A stretch of 64,000 bases of DNA from Frigidibacter sp. (GTDB lineage: Bacteria; Pseudomonadota; Alphaproteobacteria; Rhodobacterales; Rhodobacteraceae). Made by a program: the position numbers and the translations under genes. The notes under the pieces are model-generated. The model was not told the origin of the DNA. It worked only from the letters and a program-made list of their open reading frames with translations, and did not search any database. How positions within the stretch are numbered: the first letter of the stretch is position 1; every line of letters begins with the position of its first letter. Positions 1-8,736 of this stretch are shown piece by piece. Location: the NCBI RefSeq assembly GCF_030695035.1, contig NZ_JAUYTT010000014.1, positions 214,573 through 278,572 on the forward strand. Direction: 5' to 3'.

Positions 1-325
1 CCCGATACTTCTGCCACGCGCGGGCGATTGCCCGGCCTTCACTTTATACGAGTCCGGGCTGGGCCCGACTGTCGTTTCTTTGCCTCGGACAATACAGGCA
101 GCGCGCCCGGTTGTGGAGCGGTTTGGCTTCACGATTCGGTTTGCGTTCTGCACAAAGTTTCACCGCTTCGCATAAATTGTGCAAATTTTGTGCAAATACG
201 CTTGTGTCGCACCCCGCGCAGGCAGTGCGATTCCTTGTAACGGCGGCGTGAAAGCGGCCTTCTGCGGCCGTGGGTTGGCCTTGGCGCCTCCCGACGAGGC
301 GCTGCCAAAGGAAGGGATAACGAAC
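1..325. other. gene-free leader upstream of glnK
   Basis: I see no credible coding sequence here: open frames on both strands lack a ribosome binding site and resemble no known protein. Most of the stretch is GC-rich, but about 125-200 is clearly AT-richer and holds the repeats described separately. The segment 200-325 is probably the 5' leader of the glnK-amtB transcript. The window begins here, so any gene further upstream is unseen. Confidence 0.6.
149..197 (+). promoter_or_regulatory. tandem TTGTGCAAAT repeats upstream of glnK
   Basis: TTGTGCAAAT occurs twice in direct orientation at 177-186 and 188-197, offset by exactly 11 bp, about one helical turn. An inverted partial copy, TGCACAA, lies at 149-155. 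The half-site GTGCA/TGCAC resembles half of the enteric NtrC operator, and glnK-amtB is a classical NtrC target, so nitrogen-responsive binding is a reasonable guess. No good sigma-54 -24/-12 element is visible. In Rhodobacter capsulatus NtrC works with the housekeeping sigma factor, so that absence is not decisive. Function is inferred only. Confidence 0.4.
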
Positions 326-664
326 GTGAAACTCATCATCGCAGCCATCAAGCCGTTCAAGCTCGAGGAGGTGCGCGAAGCGCTCACCGCTATCGGCGTG
401 CGCGGCATGATGGTGACCGAGGTCAAGGGCTTCGGCTCGCAATCCGGTCACACCGAGATTTACCGCGGCGCCGAATATGCCGTGAACTTTGTGCCGAAGG
501 TCAAGCTGGAGATCGTGGTCAGCGATGCCCTGGCCGATCAGGTCGTCGACACGATCCAGAAGACCGCCAAGACCGACAAGATCGGCGACGGCAAGATCTT
601 CGTGCTCGACGTGGCACAGGCCGTGCGCGTCCGCACCGGCGAAATCAACGACGACGCGCTCTGA
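326..664 (+). CDS. glnK: P-II nitrogen regulatory protein GlnK/GlnB family
   Basis: A 112-residue trimeric signalling protein that senses 2-oxoglutarate and ATP/ADP and, by uridylylation, the glutamine level. It controls the ammonium channel and NtrB/glutamine synthetase adenylylation. The GTG start at 326 yields the usual N-terminus VKLIIAAIKPFKL and the standard family length; the frame is open further upstream but that extension is not P-II-like. The T-loop motif GHTEIYRGAEY puts the uridylylated tyrosine at residue 51, and the C-terminal signature GDGKIFV(L)DV is present. It lies 27 bp before amtB, the usual GlnK-AmtB pair, so GlnK rather than GlnB is the likelier name. It is probably cotranscribed with amtB. 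Confidence 0.95.
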   Translation: MKLIIAAIKPFKLEEVREALTAIGVRGMMVTEVKGFGSQSGHTEIYRGAEYAVNFVPKVKLEIVVSDALADQVVDTIQKTAKTDKIGDGKIFVLDVAQAVRVRTGEINDDAL

Positions 665-691
665 GAGCCAGGGAACAGGGGAAGCAACAAG

Positions 692-2062
692 ATGTCGAAC
701 TTCAAGAAACTTTCGGGCCTGGCGGCGCTGCTTGCGCTGAGCGCGGCCCTGCCTGCCTTTGCGCAGGACGCGGCCCCCGCCGCGGAAGCCGCCGTGGAAG
801 CGGTGGCCGAAGTCGCGCCGATCATCGAAAAGGGCGACGTGGCCTGGATGATCATCTCCTCGGTGCTGGTGCTGTTCATGACGGTGCCCGGCCTGGCGCT
901 GTTCTACGGCGGCCTCGTGCGCACCAAGAACATGCTGTCGGTGCTGATGCAGTCGGTCGTGGTTGCGGCGCTGATGATGGTGATCTGGGTCATCTACGGC
1001 TACTCGTTCGCCTTCGGCGGCGGCACCTCGCCGTTCTGGGGCGGCACGGCGAAAATGTTCCTCTCCGGCGTCACGCTGGACAGCACCGCCGCCACCTTCT
1101 CTGACGGGATCGTGCTGCCGGAATACATCTTCATTGCCTTCCAGATGACCTTCGCGGCCATCACCCCGGTTCTGATCATCGGGGCCTTTGCCGAGCGGAT
1201 CAAATTCTCGGCGGTGCTGCTGTTCTCGGCACTTTGGGCGACCTTCGTGTACTTCCCGGTCGCGCATATGGTCTGGGATGCTGCGGGCCTGATCTTCAAC
1301 ATGGGCGCCATCGACTTTGCCGGCGGCACCGTGGTTCACATCAACGCCGGTATTGCGGCACTGGTCGCGGCGATCGTCGTTGGCCCGCGTCTTGGCCTCG
1401 GCAAGGACATGATGGCCCCGCATTCGATGACGCTGACCATGGTCGGCGCCGGGATGCTGTGGGTTGGCTGGTTCGGCTTCAACGCCGGCTCCAACCTCGA
1501 GGCGACTGCCGGCGCGACGCTGGCCGTGCTGAACACCTTCCTGGCCACCGCCGCCGCGATCCTGGCCTGGTGCCTGATCGAAGTCATGGCGCGCGGCAAG
1601 GCCTCTGGCCTCGGCGCTGCCTCGGGTCTGGTGGCTGGCCTCGTCGCCATCACCCCGGCTTGTGGCACCACCGGCCCGATGGGCGCGATGGTCCTCGGTT
1701 TCGTCGCCTCCGGCGCCTGCTACTTCTTCGTGGCGGTCGTGAAGAACAAGTTCGGCTATGACGACAGCCTCGACGTGTTCGGCATCCACGGCATCGGCGG
1801 CATCGTCGGCGCCATCGGCACCGGCATCCTGGCGGCGGAATCGCTGGGCGGCACCGGCTTCATCACCGAAGCCGGCACGATGGGCTCGCAGGTCATGGCG
1901 CAGATCAAGGGCGTGGTCATCACCATCGTCTGGAGCGGCGTCGGTTCGCTGGTCCTGCTCTACATCACCAAGATGCTCACCGGCGGCCTGCGGGTCTCGG
2001 CGGATGACGAGCGTCGGGGTCTGGACCAGACCTCGCATGGCGAAAGCGCCTATCACAGCTGA
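692..2062 (+). CDS. amtB: ammonium channel AmtB
   Basis: A 456-residue inner-membrane ammonium transporter. Residues 1-24 form a cleavable signal peptide ending AFA, followed by an Ala/Glu-rich periplasmic stretch and eleven predicted membrane helices. The pore twin histidines are present in VAHMVW (His192) and FGIHGIGG (His366), and the Amt signature region around DFAGGTVVHI is intact. The cytoplasmic C-terminal tail that GlnK contacts is present (after about residue 425). It follows glnK directly, so GlnK probably blocks the pore when ammonium is abundant. A Rho-independent terminator lies about 75 bp after the stop. Confidence 0.96.
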   Translation: MSNFKKLSGLAALLALSAALPAFAQDAAPAAEAAVEAVAEVAPIIEKGDVAWMIISSVLVLFMTVPGLALFYGGLVRTKNMLSVLMQSVVVAALMMVIWVIYGYSFAFGGGTSPFWGGTAKMFLSGVTLDSTAATFSDGIVLPEYIFIAFQMTFAAITPVLIIGAFAERIKFSAVLLFSALWATFVYFPVAHMVWDAAGLIFNMGAIDFAGGTVVHINAGIAALVAAIVVGPRLGLGKDMMAPHSMTLTMVGAGMLWVGWFGFNAGSNLEATAGATLAVLNTFLATAAAILAWCLIEVMARGKASGLGAASGLVAGLVAITPACGTTGPMGAMVLGFVASGACYFFVAVVKNKFGYDDSLDVFGIHGIGGIVGAIGTGILAAESLGGTGFITEAGTMGSQVMAQIKGVVITIVWSGVGSLVLLYITKMLTGGLRVSADDERRGLDQTSHGESAYHS

Positions 2063-2136
2063 TCGCGCGGGCCCGGCCTTGTGCCGGGCCGGCCAGATAC
2101 TCCCGCGCGGCACCTCCTCCCGCTGCGCGCTTCCTG

Positions 2137-2164
2137 AAGGCGGGGTTTCGGCCCCGCCTTTTTT
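2137..2164 (+). terminator. Rho-independent terminator of glnK-amtB
   Basis: A GC-rich stem AAGGCGGGG / CCCCGCCTT with a short TTTCGG-type loop is followed directly by a run of six T on the plus strand. A second, T-less hairpin (GGCCCGGC / GCCGGGCC, 2070-2077 and 2083-2090) sits just after the amtB stop and may protect the 3' end. Confidence 0.8.
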
Positions 2165-2183
2165 CGTGCCGCAGAGGAAAGCA

Positions 2184-2211
2184 AAAGGGCCATCCCGACG
2201 GATGGCCCTTT
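2184..2211 (-). terminator. terminator of the aminotransferase operon
   Basis: A perfect 11-bp stem AAAGGGCCATC / GATGGCCCTTT with a 6-nt loop lies 23 bp past the stop of the minus-strand aminotransferase gene and is followed by TTTT when read on the minus strand. Its A/T-flanked form could also act on the plus strand, giving two terminators back to back between convergent operons. Confidence 0.7.
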
Positions 2212-2233
2212 GCAATTCAGATGAAGGCAGCTC

Positions 2234-3418
2234 TCAGATCCCGCAGTCCAAAATCGCCTGCGCCAGCACCGGCACCGTCGCCGCATTCAGCCCGGCGATG
2301 TTCAGGCGGCTGTCGCCGACCATGTAGATGCCATGCTCGGCCCGCAGCCGCTCCACCTGCTCGGGCGTCGCCCCAAGGCGTGAGAACATGCCGCGGTGCT
2401 GCGCCAGAAAGCCGAAGCGGTCAGAGCCGGAGCGGTCCCGCAGCTCGCGCGCCAGATCCTCGCGCAGGCCCAGCATCGCCTGCCGCACCTCTTCCAGCTC
2501 TGCTTCCCACTCGGCCCGCAATGCCGGGTCGCCCAGGATCATCGTCACCAGCCGCGCGCCATGATCGGGCGGGAAGCTGTAGTTCTGGCGGTTGAGGAAG
2601 GCGAGCGTGCCTTGCGTCAGGTCGCGCACGGCCGTGTCCGGCGCCAGCGCCAGCAGCACGCCGGTGCGCTCGCGGTAGATGCCGAAGTTCTTGCTGCAGG
2701 AGGCGGCGATCAGCACTTCGGGCAGCGCCTCGGCGATCAGCCTTGTGCCGGCGGCATCCGCCTCCAGCCCGTCGCCAAAGCCCTGATAGGCCAGGTCGAT
2801 CAGCGGGATCGCCCCGGTCCGCTCCAGCACTTTCGCGACCTCGGCCCATTCCGGCAGGGTCAAGTTGGCGCCGGTCGGGTTGTGGCAGCAGCCATGCAGC
2901 AGCACGACATCACCCGGGGCGACGCGGCCCAGATCCTCCAGCATCGCGGCAAAGGACACGCCGCGGGTCTCGGCATCGAAATAGCGGTAGGTGGCCTGCT
3001 TCATCCCCAGATAGGAGATGATCGAGGGATGGTTCGGCCAGGTCGGATCCGACAGCCAGACGGTGGCCTGCGGGTTCGCCAGCCGGATCAGCTCCAGCGC
3101 CTGCCGGATCGCGCCGGTGCCGCCGACGGTGGCCGCCGCCGCCAGCCGCGCGCCCGGATAGTCCGGGCCCAGGATCAGCCCGGCCATCGCCGCGCCAAAG
3201 GCCGGATCGCCGGCCAGCGCCACATAGGTCTTGGTGGTTTCGGCCTGCCACAGCAGCTGCTCGGCCGATTTCACCGCGCGCATCACCGGCGTGAGGCCCG
3301 TGGCATCCTTGTAGACGCCGACGCCAAGGTCGATCTTGCCGGCGCGCTCATCGGCCTTGAACTGGCCCATCAGCGCCAGGATCTTGTCCGCCGCCTGCGG
3401 CTTGAGGTTCGAGAGCAT
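2234..3418 (-). CDS. tyrB: aromatic/aspartate aminotransferase (class I)
   Basis: A 394-residue cytoplasmic PLP-dependent aminotransferase of the AspC/TyrB type, which moves amino groups between aspartate or aromatic amino acids and 2-oxo acids. The N-terminus KIDLGVGVYKD is the AspC/TyrB hallmark, CCHNPTG is the conserved cofactor-pocket segment, and CSKNFG carries the PLP lysine at residue 243. Length is normal for the family. It starts 3 bp after sseA with AAAGGA as ribosome binding site inside the sseA end, so the two are surely cotranscribed. Substrate preference (aspartate or aromatic) cannot be fixed from sequence; tyrB is the name usual in this group. Confidence 0.85.
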   Translation of the reverse strand: MLSNLKPQAADKILALMGQFKADERAGKIDLGVGVYKDATGLTPVMRAVKSAEQLLWQAETTKTYVALAGDPAFGAAMAGLILGPDYPGARLAAAATVGGTGAIRQALELIRLANPQATVWLSDPTWPNHPSIISYLGMKQATYRYFDAETRGVSFAAMLEDLGRVAPGDVVLLHGCCHNPTGANLTLPEWAEVAKVLERTGAIPLIDLAYQGFGDGLEADAAGTRLIAEALPEVLIAASCSKNFGIYRERTGVLLALAPDTAVRDLTQGTLAFLNRQNYSFPPDHGARLVTMILGDPALRAEWEAELEEVRQAMLGLREDLARELRDRSGSDRFGFLAQHRGMFSRLGATPEQVERLRAEHGIYMVGDSRLNIAGLNAATVPVLAQAILDCGI

Positions 3419-3421
3419 CCG

Positions 3422-4267
3422 CTATCCTTTCGCCACCCGAAGGTCGCCATACATGCCCCATTCGGCCCAGGAGCCGTCATAGAGCGCATGATCCCGGTGC
3501 CCGATCCGCTCCAGTGCCAGATTGAGGATCGCCGCCGACACGCCCGACCCGCAGCTGGTGATGGCCGGTTTCTTCAGATCGACCCCCGCCGCCACGAACT
3601 CCGCCTTCAGCGCATCGGGGGCCTTCATCGTGCCATCGGCGTTCATGAGGCGGGCAAAGGGCAGGTTCTTGGAGTTCGGGATATGCCCCTGCCGCAGCCC
3701 GGCGCGCGGTTCGGGCTCATCGCCCCGGAAGCGGCCTTCGCTGCGGGCGTCGATGATTTCCCAATCGCCCAGCTTCGAGGAAGCGGCGACTTGCGTCACA
3801 TCCTTCACCAGCTGCGCCTGGCGCTGCACGGTCATGTGCCGGTCGCGCACGAAGGGCGGCAGATCCTCGATCATCCGGCCCTCGGCCTTCCATTTCGGCA
3901 GCCCGCCATCCAGCACCGCGACATCGGTCTTGCCCATCAGCCGGAAGGTCCACCACACGCGGGGCGCCGAGAAGATGCCAGCGCCGTCATAGATCACCAC
4001 CTGATGCCCGTCGCCGATGCCCATCGCGCGCATCCGGCTCATGAACTTCTCCACCGGCGGGAACATGTGCGGCAGTTCCGAGCGCTGGTCGGAAATCTCG
4101 TCGATGTCGAAGAAGCGCGCGCCGGGGATATGGCCGGCCCCGAACTCGGCCTTCGCATCGCGCGCCATTGCCGGCAGATACCACGAGGCATCGAGGATGC
4201 GCAGATCGGGATTGCGCAGATGCGCGTCGAGCCAGTCGGTGGATACCAGAGTCTTCGGATCGTCCAT
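3422..4267 (-). CDS. sseA: 3-mercaptopyruvate sulfurtransferase
   Basis: A 281-residue protein with two rhodanese domains, the N-terminal one inactive and the C-terminal one catalytic. The active-site loop SCGSGVSA (Cys239) is of the CGSGV type typical of mercaptopyruvate sulfurtransferases rather than of thiosulfate-specific rhodaneses. The enzyme moves sulfur from 3-mercaptopyruvate to a thiol or cyanide acceptor. Mercaptopyruvate is made by transamination of cysteine, so the coupled aminotransferase downstream makes biochemical sense, although that link is inference. The ATG at 4267 gives a normal N-terminus (DPKTLVSTDWL). Confidence 0.92.
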   Translation of the reverse strand: MDDPKTLVSTDWLDAHLRNPDLRILDASWYLPAMARDAKAEFGAGHIPGARFFDIDEISDQRSELPHMFPPVEKFMSRMRAMGIGDGHQVVIYDGAGIFSAPRVWWTFRLMGKTDVAVLDGGLPKWKAEGRMIEDLPPFVRDRHMTVQRQAQLVKDVTQVAASSKLGDWEIIDARSEGRFRGDEPEPRAGLRQGHIPNSKNLPFARLMNADGTMKAPDALKAEFVAAGVDLKKPAITSCGSGVSAAILNLALERIGHRDHALYDGSWAEWGMYGDLRVAKG

Positions 4268-4350
4268 GGCTTGCCCTTCCCGTCACTTGGTCCTGAAATC
4301 CGTTCCCGTCTATCGCGGGAGGCTTTGCCGGGCAAGCGGGGAGGGCGGGC

Positions 4351-4980
4351 TCAGCGCCCGGTGCGGGTGGCGATCATGCTTGGCCGCTGCGCCATCGTTT
4401 GCCACCATCCGGCCAGCGCCGGCCGCGCCGCCAGCAGCGCCGCCCCTTCGGGCGAAGAGGCGAAGGCCGCGATCATCGGCGCCAGATGCAGATCGGCCAG
4501 CGACAGCGGCCCGCCCGCCAGTTGCAGCCCTTCGGCGGCAATCGCCTCCAGCGCTTCCAGCACCGGCCCGGCGGTGGCAAGGCCTGCCGCCACTTCGGCC
4601 GGGTCAGGCGCGAGGCCCTCATAGGGCCGGAACACCAGCTGCGCATAGACCTGCCGCACCAGCGGCCAGTAGGCATGGGCATCGGCAATGCCGATCACCT
4701 GTGCCATCCGCGCCGCGGCGCGCGGGTCAGACGGCACCAGAGCCGGGCCGGGAAAGGCCGCATCGACATAGCGCAGGATCGCCGCCGTCTCGTAGAGCGT
4801 GAAGCCTTCATGCTCCAGCACCGGCACCCGGCCAAACGGGTTCAGCGCGAGCAGGTCTGCAGGAGGAGGGTCGGCGAACGGGTCGGTCTCGGCCAGCTCA
4901 TGCGCCACGCCCTTCTCGATCAGGGCCAGCCGGGCGATCCTTGTGTAGATGCTGTAGCGATATCCGGCCAGCCGGATCAC
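4351..4980 (-). CDS. glutathione S-transferase family protein
   Basis: A 209-residue protein with an N-terminal thioredoxin-like fold (about 1-78) and an all-helical C-terminal domain (about 85-205), the standard cytosolic GST layout. The glutathione-binding segment reads RVPVLEHEGFTLYETAAIL, with the cis-proline after V and the E-T pair where most GSTs have E-S. It lies 13 bp after smpB on the same strand and 83 bp before sseA, so it probably belongs to the smpB-GST transcript. Class and substrate cannot be assigned. Confidence 0.8.
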   Translation of the reverse strand: MIRLAGYRYSIYTRIARLALIEKGVAHELAETDPFADPPPADLLALNPFGRVPVLEHEGFTLYETAAILRYVDAAFPGPALVPSDPRAAARMAQVIGIADAHAYWPLVRQVYAQLVFRPYEGLAPDPAEVAAGLATAGPVLEALEAIAAEGLQLAGGPLSLADLHLAPMIAAFASSPEGAALLAARPALAGWWQTMAQRPSMIATRTGR

Positions 4981-4993
4981 GGGTGCCGCCGGA

Positions 4994-5470
4994 TCACTGA
5001 TGCCCCTGCTTCATGATCCGGGATTTCTGCCGGTCCCAGTCGCGCTTGGCCTCGGTCGCGCGCTTGTCGGCCAGCTTCTTGCCCTTGGCGACGCCGATCT
5101 TCAGCTTGGCCATGCCCTTGTCGTTGAAATACATGACCAGCGGCACCAGGGTCATCCCTTCGCGCCCCACGGCCTGCCACAGCCGCGACAGCTCCTTGCG
5201 GCTGACCAGCAGCTTGCGCCGCCGCCGTTCCTCATGCCCGAAGACGCCGGCCTGCGAATAGGGCGCGATATAGCTGTTGATCAGCCACAGCTCGCCGCCC
5301 TCGACGCTGGCGTAGCTCTCGGCGATGTTCGACTGGCCCTTGCGCAGCGATTTCACCTCCGACCCAAGCAGCATGATCCCGGCCTCGAGATCGCTCTCGA
5401 TGGCGTAATCGAACCGCGCGCGGCGGTTTTCGGCGATGACTTTGGAGTTTGGATCGTGCTGTACGGCCAT
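4994..5470 (-). CDS. smpB: SsrA-binding protein SmpB
   Basis: A 158-residue tmRNA-binding protein that brings tmRNA to stalled ribosomes for trans-translation. It begins with the typical disordered start leading into [12 protein letters not shown], has the beta-barrel core motif GSEVKSLR(K)G and ends with the basic tail [11 protein letters not shown] that enters the ribosomal decoding centre. The frame is open 22 codons further upstream, but the ATG at 5470 gives the family length. dapA lies upstream on the same strand with a 152-bp gap holding palindromes; the dapA-smpB neighbourhood is common in alphaproteobacteria. Confidence 0.95.
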   Translation of the reverse strand: MAVQHDPNSKVIAENRRARFDYAIESDLEAGIMLLGSEVKSLRKGQSNIAESYASVEGGELWLINSYIAPYSQAGVFGHEERRRRKLLVSRKELSRLWQAVGREGMTLVPLVMYFNDKGMAKLKIGVAKGKKLADKRATEAKRDWDRQKSRIMKQGHQ

Positions 5471-5552
5471 GATCGGCCCGAGATAGGGGGTGACAGCTTC
5501 CCTGTCCAGTGCCCCTCCCCATTCGTTCTGGTCCAAATATCCGCAGAGGGGT

Positions 5553-5608
5553 GCCGGGGAGGGGCGCGCCCCTCCCCGGCCGGGGGGTGCGGGGGGCTGG
5601 CCCCCCGC
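5553..5608. repeat. perfect 28-bp GC palindrome plus second hairpin (REP-like)
   Basis: Positions 5553-5580 are a perfect palindrome with half-site GCCGGGGAGGGGCG and no loop. Nine bases on, 5589-5608 form a second hairpin, GCGGGGGG / CCCCCCGC with a CTGG loop. They lie between dapA (ending at 5623) and smpB (starting at 5470), both on the minus strand. The pair looks like a repetitive extragenic palindrome and could also stabilise the dapA 3' end. No T-run follows, so it is not a classical terminator. Confidence 0.6.
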
Positions 5609-5622
5609 GTCCCCGCCCGCCG

Positions 5623-6495
5623 CTAGATCAGCCCCGCATGGCGCATCGCCGCATCAATGCGGGCGCGGGTCGCATCCAAGAGGCCGGTCAGCGGCAGCCG
5701 CACCTCCTCGCTGCACAGGCCCAGCTTCGACAGCGCGTATTTCGCGCCGACCAGCCCCGGCTCGATGAAGATCGCCTCGTGCAGCGGCATCAGCCGGTCC
5801 TGGTACTCCAACGCGAGCGCATAGTCGCCCGCCAGCGTCGCCGCCTGGAACTCGGCACAAAGCCGCGGCGCGACGTTGGCGGTGACGGAAATGCACCCCA
5901 CCCCGCCATGCGCGTTGAAGCCAAGCGCCGTCGCATCCTCGCCCGACAGCTGGATGAACTCCGGCCCGCAGGTGATGCGCTGCTGGCTCACCCGCTCCAG
6001 CTTGCCGGTCGCGTCCTTGACGCCGACGATCCGCGGCAGCTTGGCCAGCTCTCCCATCGTCTCGGGCGACATGTCCACCACTGACCGACCGGGGATGTTG
6101 TAGATGATGATGGGCAGGGCGCTGGCATCATGCATCGCGGTGTAATGCGCAATCAGCCCGCGCTGCGTCGGCTTGTTGTAATAGGGCGTCACCACCAGTG
6201 CGGCATCGGCGCCGACCGCCTCGGCGTGCTGGATCAGGCCAATGCCCTCGGCTGTCGCGTTGGACCCGGCCCCGGCGATCACCGGGATGCGGCCCGCCAC
6301 CGCCTCGACCACTGCCTCGATCACCGCGCCATGTTCCTCGTGGGTGAGCGTCGGCGACTCGCCGGTCGTGCCCACCGGCACAAGGCCGCTGGAGCCTTCG
6401 GCGATATGCCATTCGACCAGCTTCTTGAGCGTGTCATAGTCCACTGCGCCGTTCTTCAACGGCGTGACCAGGGCAGGGATGGACCCTTTGAACAT
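5623..6495 (-). CDS. dapA: 4-hydroxy-tetrahydrodipicolinate synthase
   Basis: A 290-residue TIM-barrel aldolase that condenses pyruvate with aspartate semialdehyde, the first committed step to diaminopimelate and lysine. GTTGESPTL (catalytic-triad threonines), Tyr132 in YNIPGRS and the Schiff-base Lys160 in VGVKDATG are all present. The ATG at 6495 is chosen because it gives the standard [12 protein letters not shown] start and has GGAG seven bases upstream; the upstream open frame is not family-like. It diverges from the lytic transglycosylase gene across about 160 bp, which should hold both promoters. Confidence 0.96.
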   Translation of the reverse strand: MFKGSIPALVTPLKNGAVDYDTLKKLVEWHIAEGSSGLVPVGTTGESPTLTHEEHGAVIEAVVEAVAGRIPVIAGAGSNATAEGIGLIQHAEAVGADAALVVTPYYNKPTQRGLIAHYTAMHDASALPIIIYNIPGRSVVDMSPETMGELAKLPRIVGVKDATGKLERVSQQRITCGPEFIQLSGEDATALGFNAHGGVGCISVTANVAPRLCAEFQAATLAGDYALALEYQDRLMPLHEAIFIEPGLVGAKYALSKLGLCSEEVRLPLTGLLDATRARIDAAMRHAGLI

Positions 6496-6656
6496 GACAC
6501 GCTCCATATGGTTGGGCCGGGTCAGTCGCTGACTCGGCCGGGTGAGATCGCGGCGGAACCTAGCGACCCGGCGCGCACTTGCCAAGTTTGTGTGTTGTGG
6601 CTGGCGGTGTGCCCGGTAGGATTGTGCCAAACCAAGAAGCAGCAGCCAAAGTTCAG

Positions 6657-8735
6657 ATGATCCGCACCGCCGTGACCCGCAGCCATGTCCTTGCCGCGAC
6701 GCTGTCGCTTGGCCTTGCCGTGCCAGCGGTGCAGGCGCAGGACGCTGCGCCGCCCAACTCCTCGACCGCTGCCAGCACTGCGCCCACCCGGGCCGCGCTG
6801 CCGCCGCCCGCGGCGCCTCCCTCTCCCGCGCTGGTGCTGGAAATCACCCGCTCGGCCGAAGATCCCGCCGCCCTCGGGCAGGCGCTGATCGCCGCGGCGC
6901 AGGGGGATTGGCCGGTGGCGATGGGGCAGGCGCGGGTGGCGGGGCCGATCTCCTCCGACATCCTGGAATGGCAGCGCCTGCGCGCGGCTACCGGCAGTGT
7001 CACCTTCGCCGACTATGTCGCGTTTCTGGAGCGCCGCCCCGACTGGCCCGGGCTGACCTTCTTGCGAAAGAAGGCCGAGGCGACGATTCTGGAGGGTGAG
7101 TCGGCCGGGGATGTCCTTGCCTTCTTCGCGGCCGGCGCGCCGCAGACCGGCACCGGCAGCCTCGCGCTGATGGCGGCGCTGACCGAGGCGGGCCGCGCGC
7201 CCGCGGCCGAGGCCGAGGCGGTGCGCGCCTGGCGCTATCTGGCCCTGACGGAGGAAGAGGAGACAGCGTTGCTGGCCCGCGCTGGCCCTGTGCTGGCCGA
7301 TCACCACGGCGGCCGGCTCGCCGCGGCGCTGGATGCGGGCCGGCTGGCCGAGGCGCGGCGGATGCTGCCACTGGTCACCTCCGGCACGCGGGCCGTGGCC
7401 GCAGCGCGCATCGCGCTTCAGGCAAAGACCCCCGGCGTCGATACGCTGATCGCCGCTGTGCCAGAGCATATGGCCGCCTCGCCGGGGTTGGCGAAGGACC
7501 GCTTCCGCTGGCGCATCTCGCGCGATCTTTATGACGAGGCGGCGGACCTGTTGCTGGAACGCTCGACCAGCGCCGAGGCGCTTGGCACGCCGCAAGGCTG
7601 GGCCAGCTGGCGCGCGACACTGGCGCGGCGGGAAATGCGGGTGGGCGATCCGGCCCGCGCCTATCGCATCGCCTCCACTCACCATCTGACCGCCGGCAGC
7701 AGCTACGCCGATCTCGAATGGCTGGCTGGCTACATCGCGCTGCGCAAGCTGGATGACCCGGATACCGCCCTGACCCATTTCGCCCGTTTCCGCGCAGCCG
7801 TGGCCAGCCCGATCAGCCTTGGCCGCGCCGGATACTGGCAGGGCCGCGCCTATGACGAGCTTGGCAGCGAAGAGGAAGCCCGCGCCGCCTATGCCTTCGC
7901 CGCCGAGTATCAGACCGGCTTCTACGGGCTGATGGCCGCGGAACGGCTGGGTCTCCCGCTCGACCCGGCCCTTGCCGGGCGCGAGGATTATCCGCCGCTG
8001 GAGGGCGCGGCCTTCGCCGCGACGTCGGTCTTCGAGGCCGCCGAGCTGCTCTATGCCGCAGGCGAGGGCGATCTGGGCGAGCGGTTCCTGCTGCATCTGG
8101 CGGAAAGCCTTGCGCCGGCCGATCTGCAACGGCTGGCCGGCCATGCCCTGCGCCAGCAGCGGCCGCATCTGGCGCTGATGGTCGCCAAGACCGCCGCCGC
8201 GCAGGGGCTGGTGCTGCCCGCCGCCTATTTCCCGCTGAACGGGTTGGAACAGATGGACCTGCCGGTGGCCCCCGAACTGGCGCTGTCGATTGCCCGGCGC
8301 GAGAGCGAGTTCGACATCGACGTGGTCAGCCATGCCGGCGCGCTTGGCCTGATGCAGGTGATGCCCGGCACGGCGAAGATGATGGCAACCGCCACCGGCC
8401 AGCCCTATGCGGCCGGTCGGTTGACCTCGGACTGGCGCTACAATGCCTCGCTGGGGGCAGCCTACCTCGCGCAGCTGACCGAGGAGTTCGGGCCCGCCAC
8501 TGCGCTGGTGGCTGCGGGTTACAATGCCGGGCCGGGCCGCCCGCGCCAGTGGATCCGCGATCTGGGCGATCCGCGCGCGGCCTCTGTCGACGTGGTCGAT
8601 TGGATCGAGGCGATCCCCTTCACCGAAACGCAGAACTACGTGATGCGGGTGGCGGAAAGCTTGCCCATCTACCGCGCGCGGCTGACGGGCGAGGCGGGGC
8701 CGATCCAGCTGACCAAGGACCTGACGGGGCGGTAG
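6657..8735 (+). CDS. soluble lytic murein transglycosylase (Slt70-like)
   Basis: A 692-residue periplasmic enzyme that cleaves peptidoglycan between MurNAc and GlcNAc to give 1,6-anhydro ends. Residues 1-24 are a signal peptide (VQA-QD), followed by a Pro/Ala-rich linker and a long superhelical region of alpha-helical repeats (about 60-520) like the Slt70 doughnut. The C-terminal SLT domain carries catalytic Glu549 in RRESEFD, then [10 protein letters not shown] and AGYNAGPGR, all family signatures. The ATG at 6657 precedes the signal peptide directly. It ends one base before the convergent EamA gene, and a 6-bp stem (8728-8746) spans the junction. Confidence 0.92.
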   Translation: MIRTAVTRSHVLAATLSLGLAVPAVQAQDAAPPNSSTAASTAPTRAALPPPAAPPSPALVLEITRSAEDPAALGQALIAAAQGDWPVAMGQARVAGPISSDILEWQRLRAATGSVTFADYVAFLERRPDWPGLTFLRKKAEATILEGESAGDVLAFFAAGAPQTGTGSLALMAALTEAGRAPAAEAEAVRAWRYLALTEEEETALLARAGPVLADHHGGRLAAALDAGRLAEARRMLPLVTSGTRAVAAARIALQAKTPGVDTLIAAVPEHMAASPGLAKDRFRWRISRDLYDEAADLLLERSTSAEALGTPQGWASWRATLARREMRVGDPARAYRIASTHHLTAGSSYADLEWLAGYIALRKLDDPDTALTHFARFRAAVASPISLGRAGYWQGRAYDELGSEEEARAAYAFAAEYQTGFYGLMAAERLGLPLDPALAGREDYPPLEGAAFAATSVFEAAELLYAAGEGDLGERFLLHLAESLAPADLQRLAGHALRQQRPHLALMVAKTAAAQGLVLPAAYFPLNGLEQMDLPVAPELALSIARRESEFDIDVVSHAGALGLMQVMPGTAKMMATATGQPYAAGRLTSDWRYNASLGAAYLAQLTEEFGPATALVAAGYNAGPGRPRQWIRDLGDPRAASVDVVDWIEAIPFTETQNYVMRVAESLPIYRARLTGEAGPIQLTKDLTGR

Positions 8736-8736
8736 T

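Noticed and set aside
121..150. Sigma-54 promoter before glnK
   Set aside because: TGG and TTGC elements exist near 124-145 but with the wrong spacing for a -24/-12 pair.
44..2215. A 723-codon minus-strand open frame opposite glnK-amtB
   Set aside because: Amino acid composition (His/Arg/Gly/Asp-rich, low complexity) is that of an antisense frame of membrane-protein DNA; the glnK and amtB motifs on the other strand are unambiguous.
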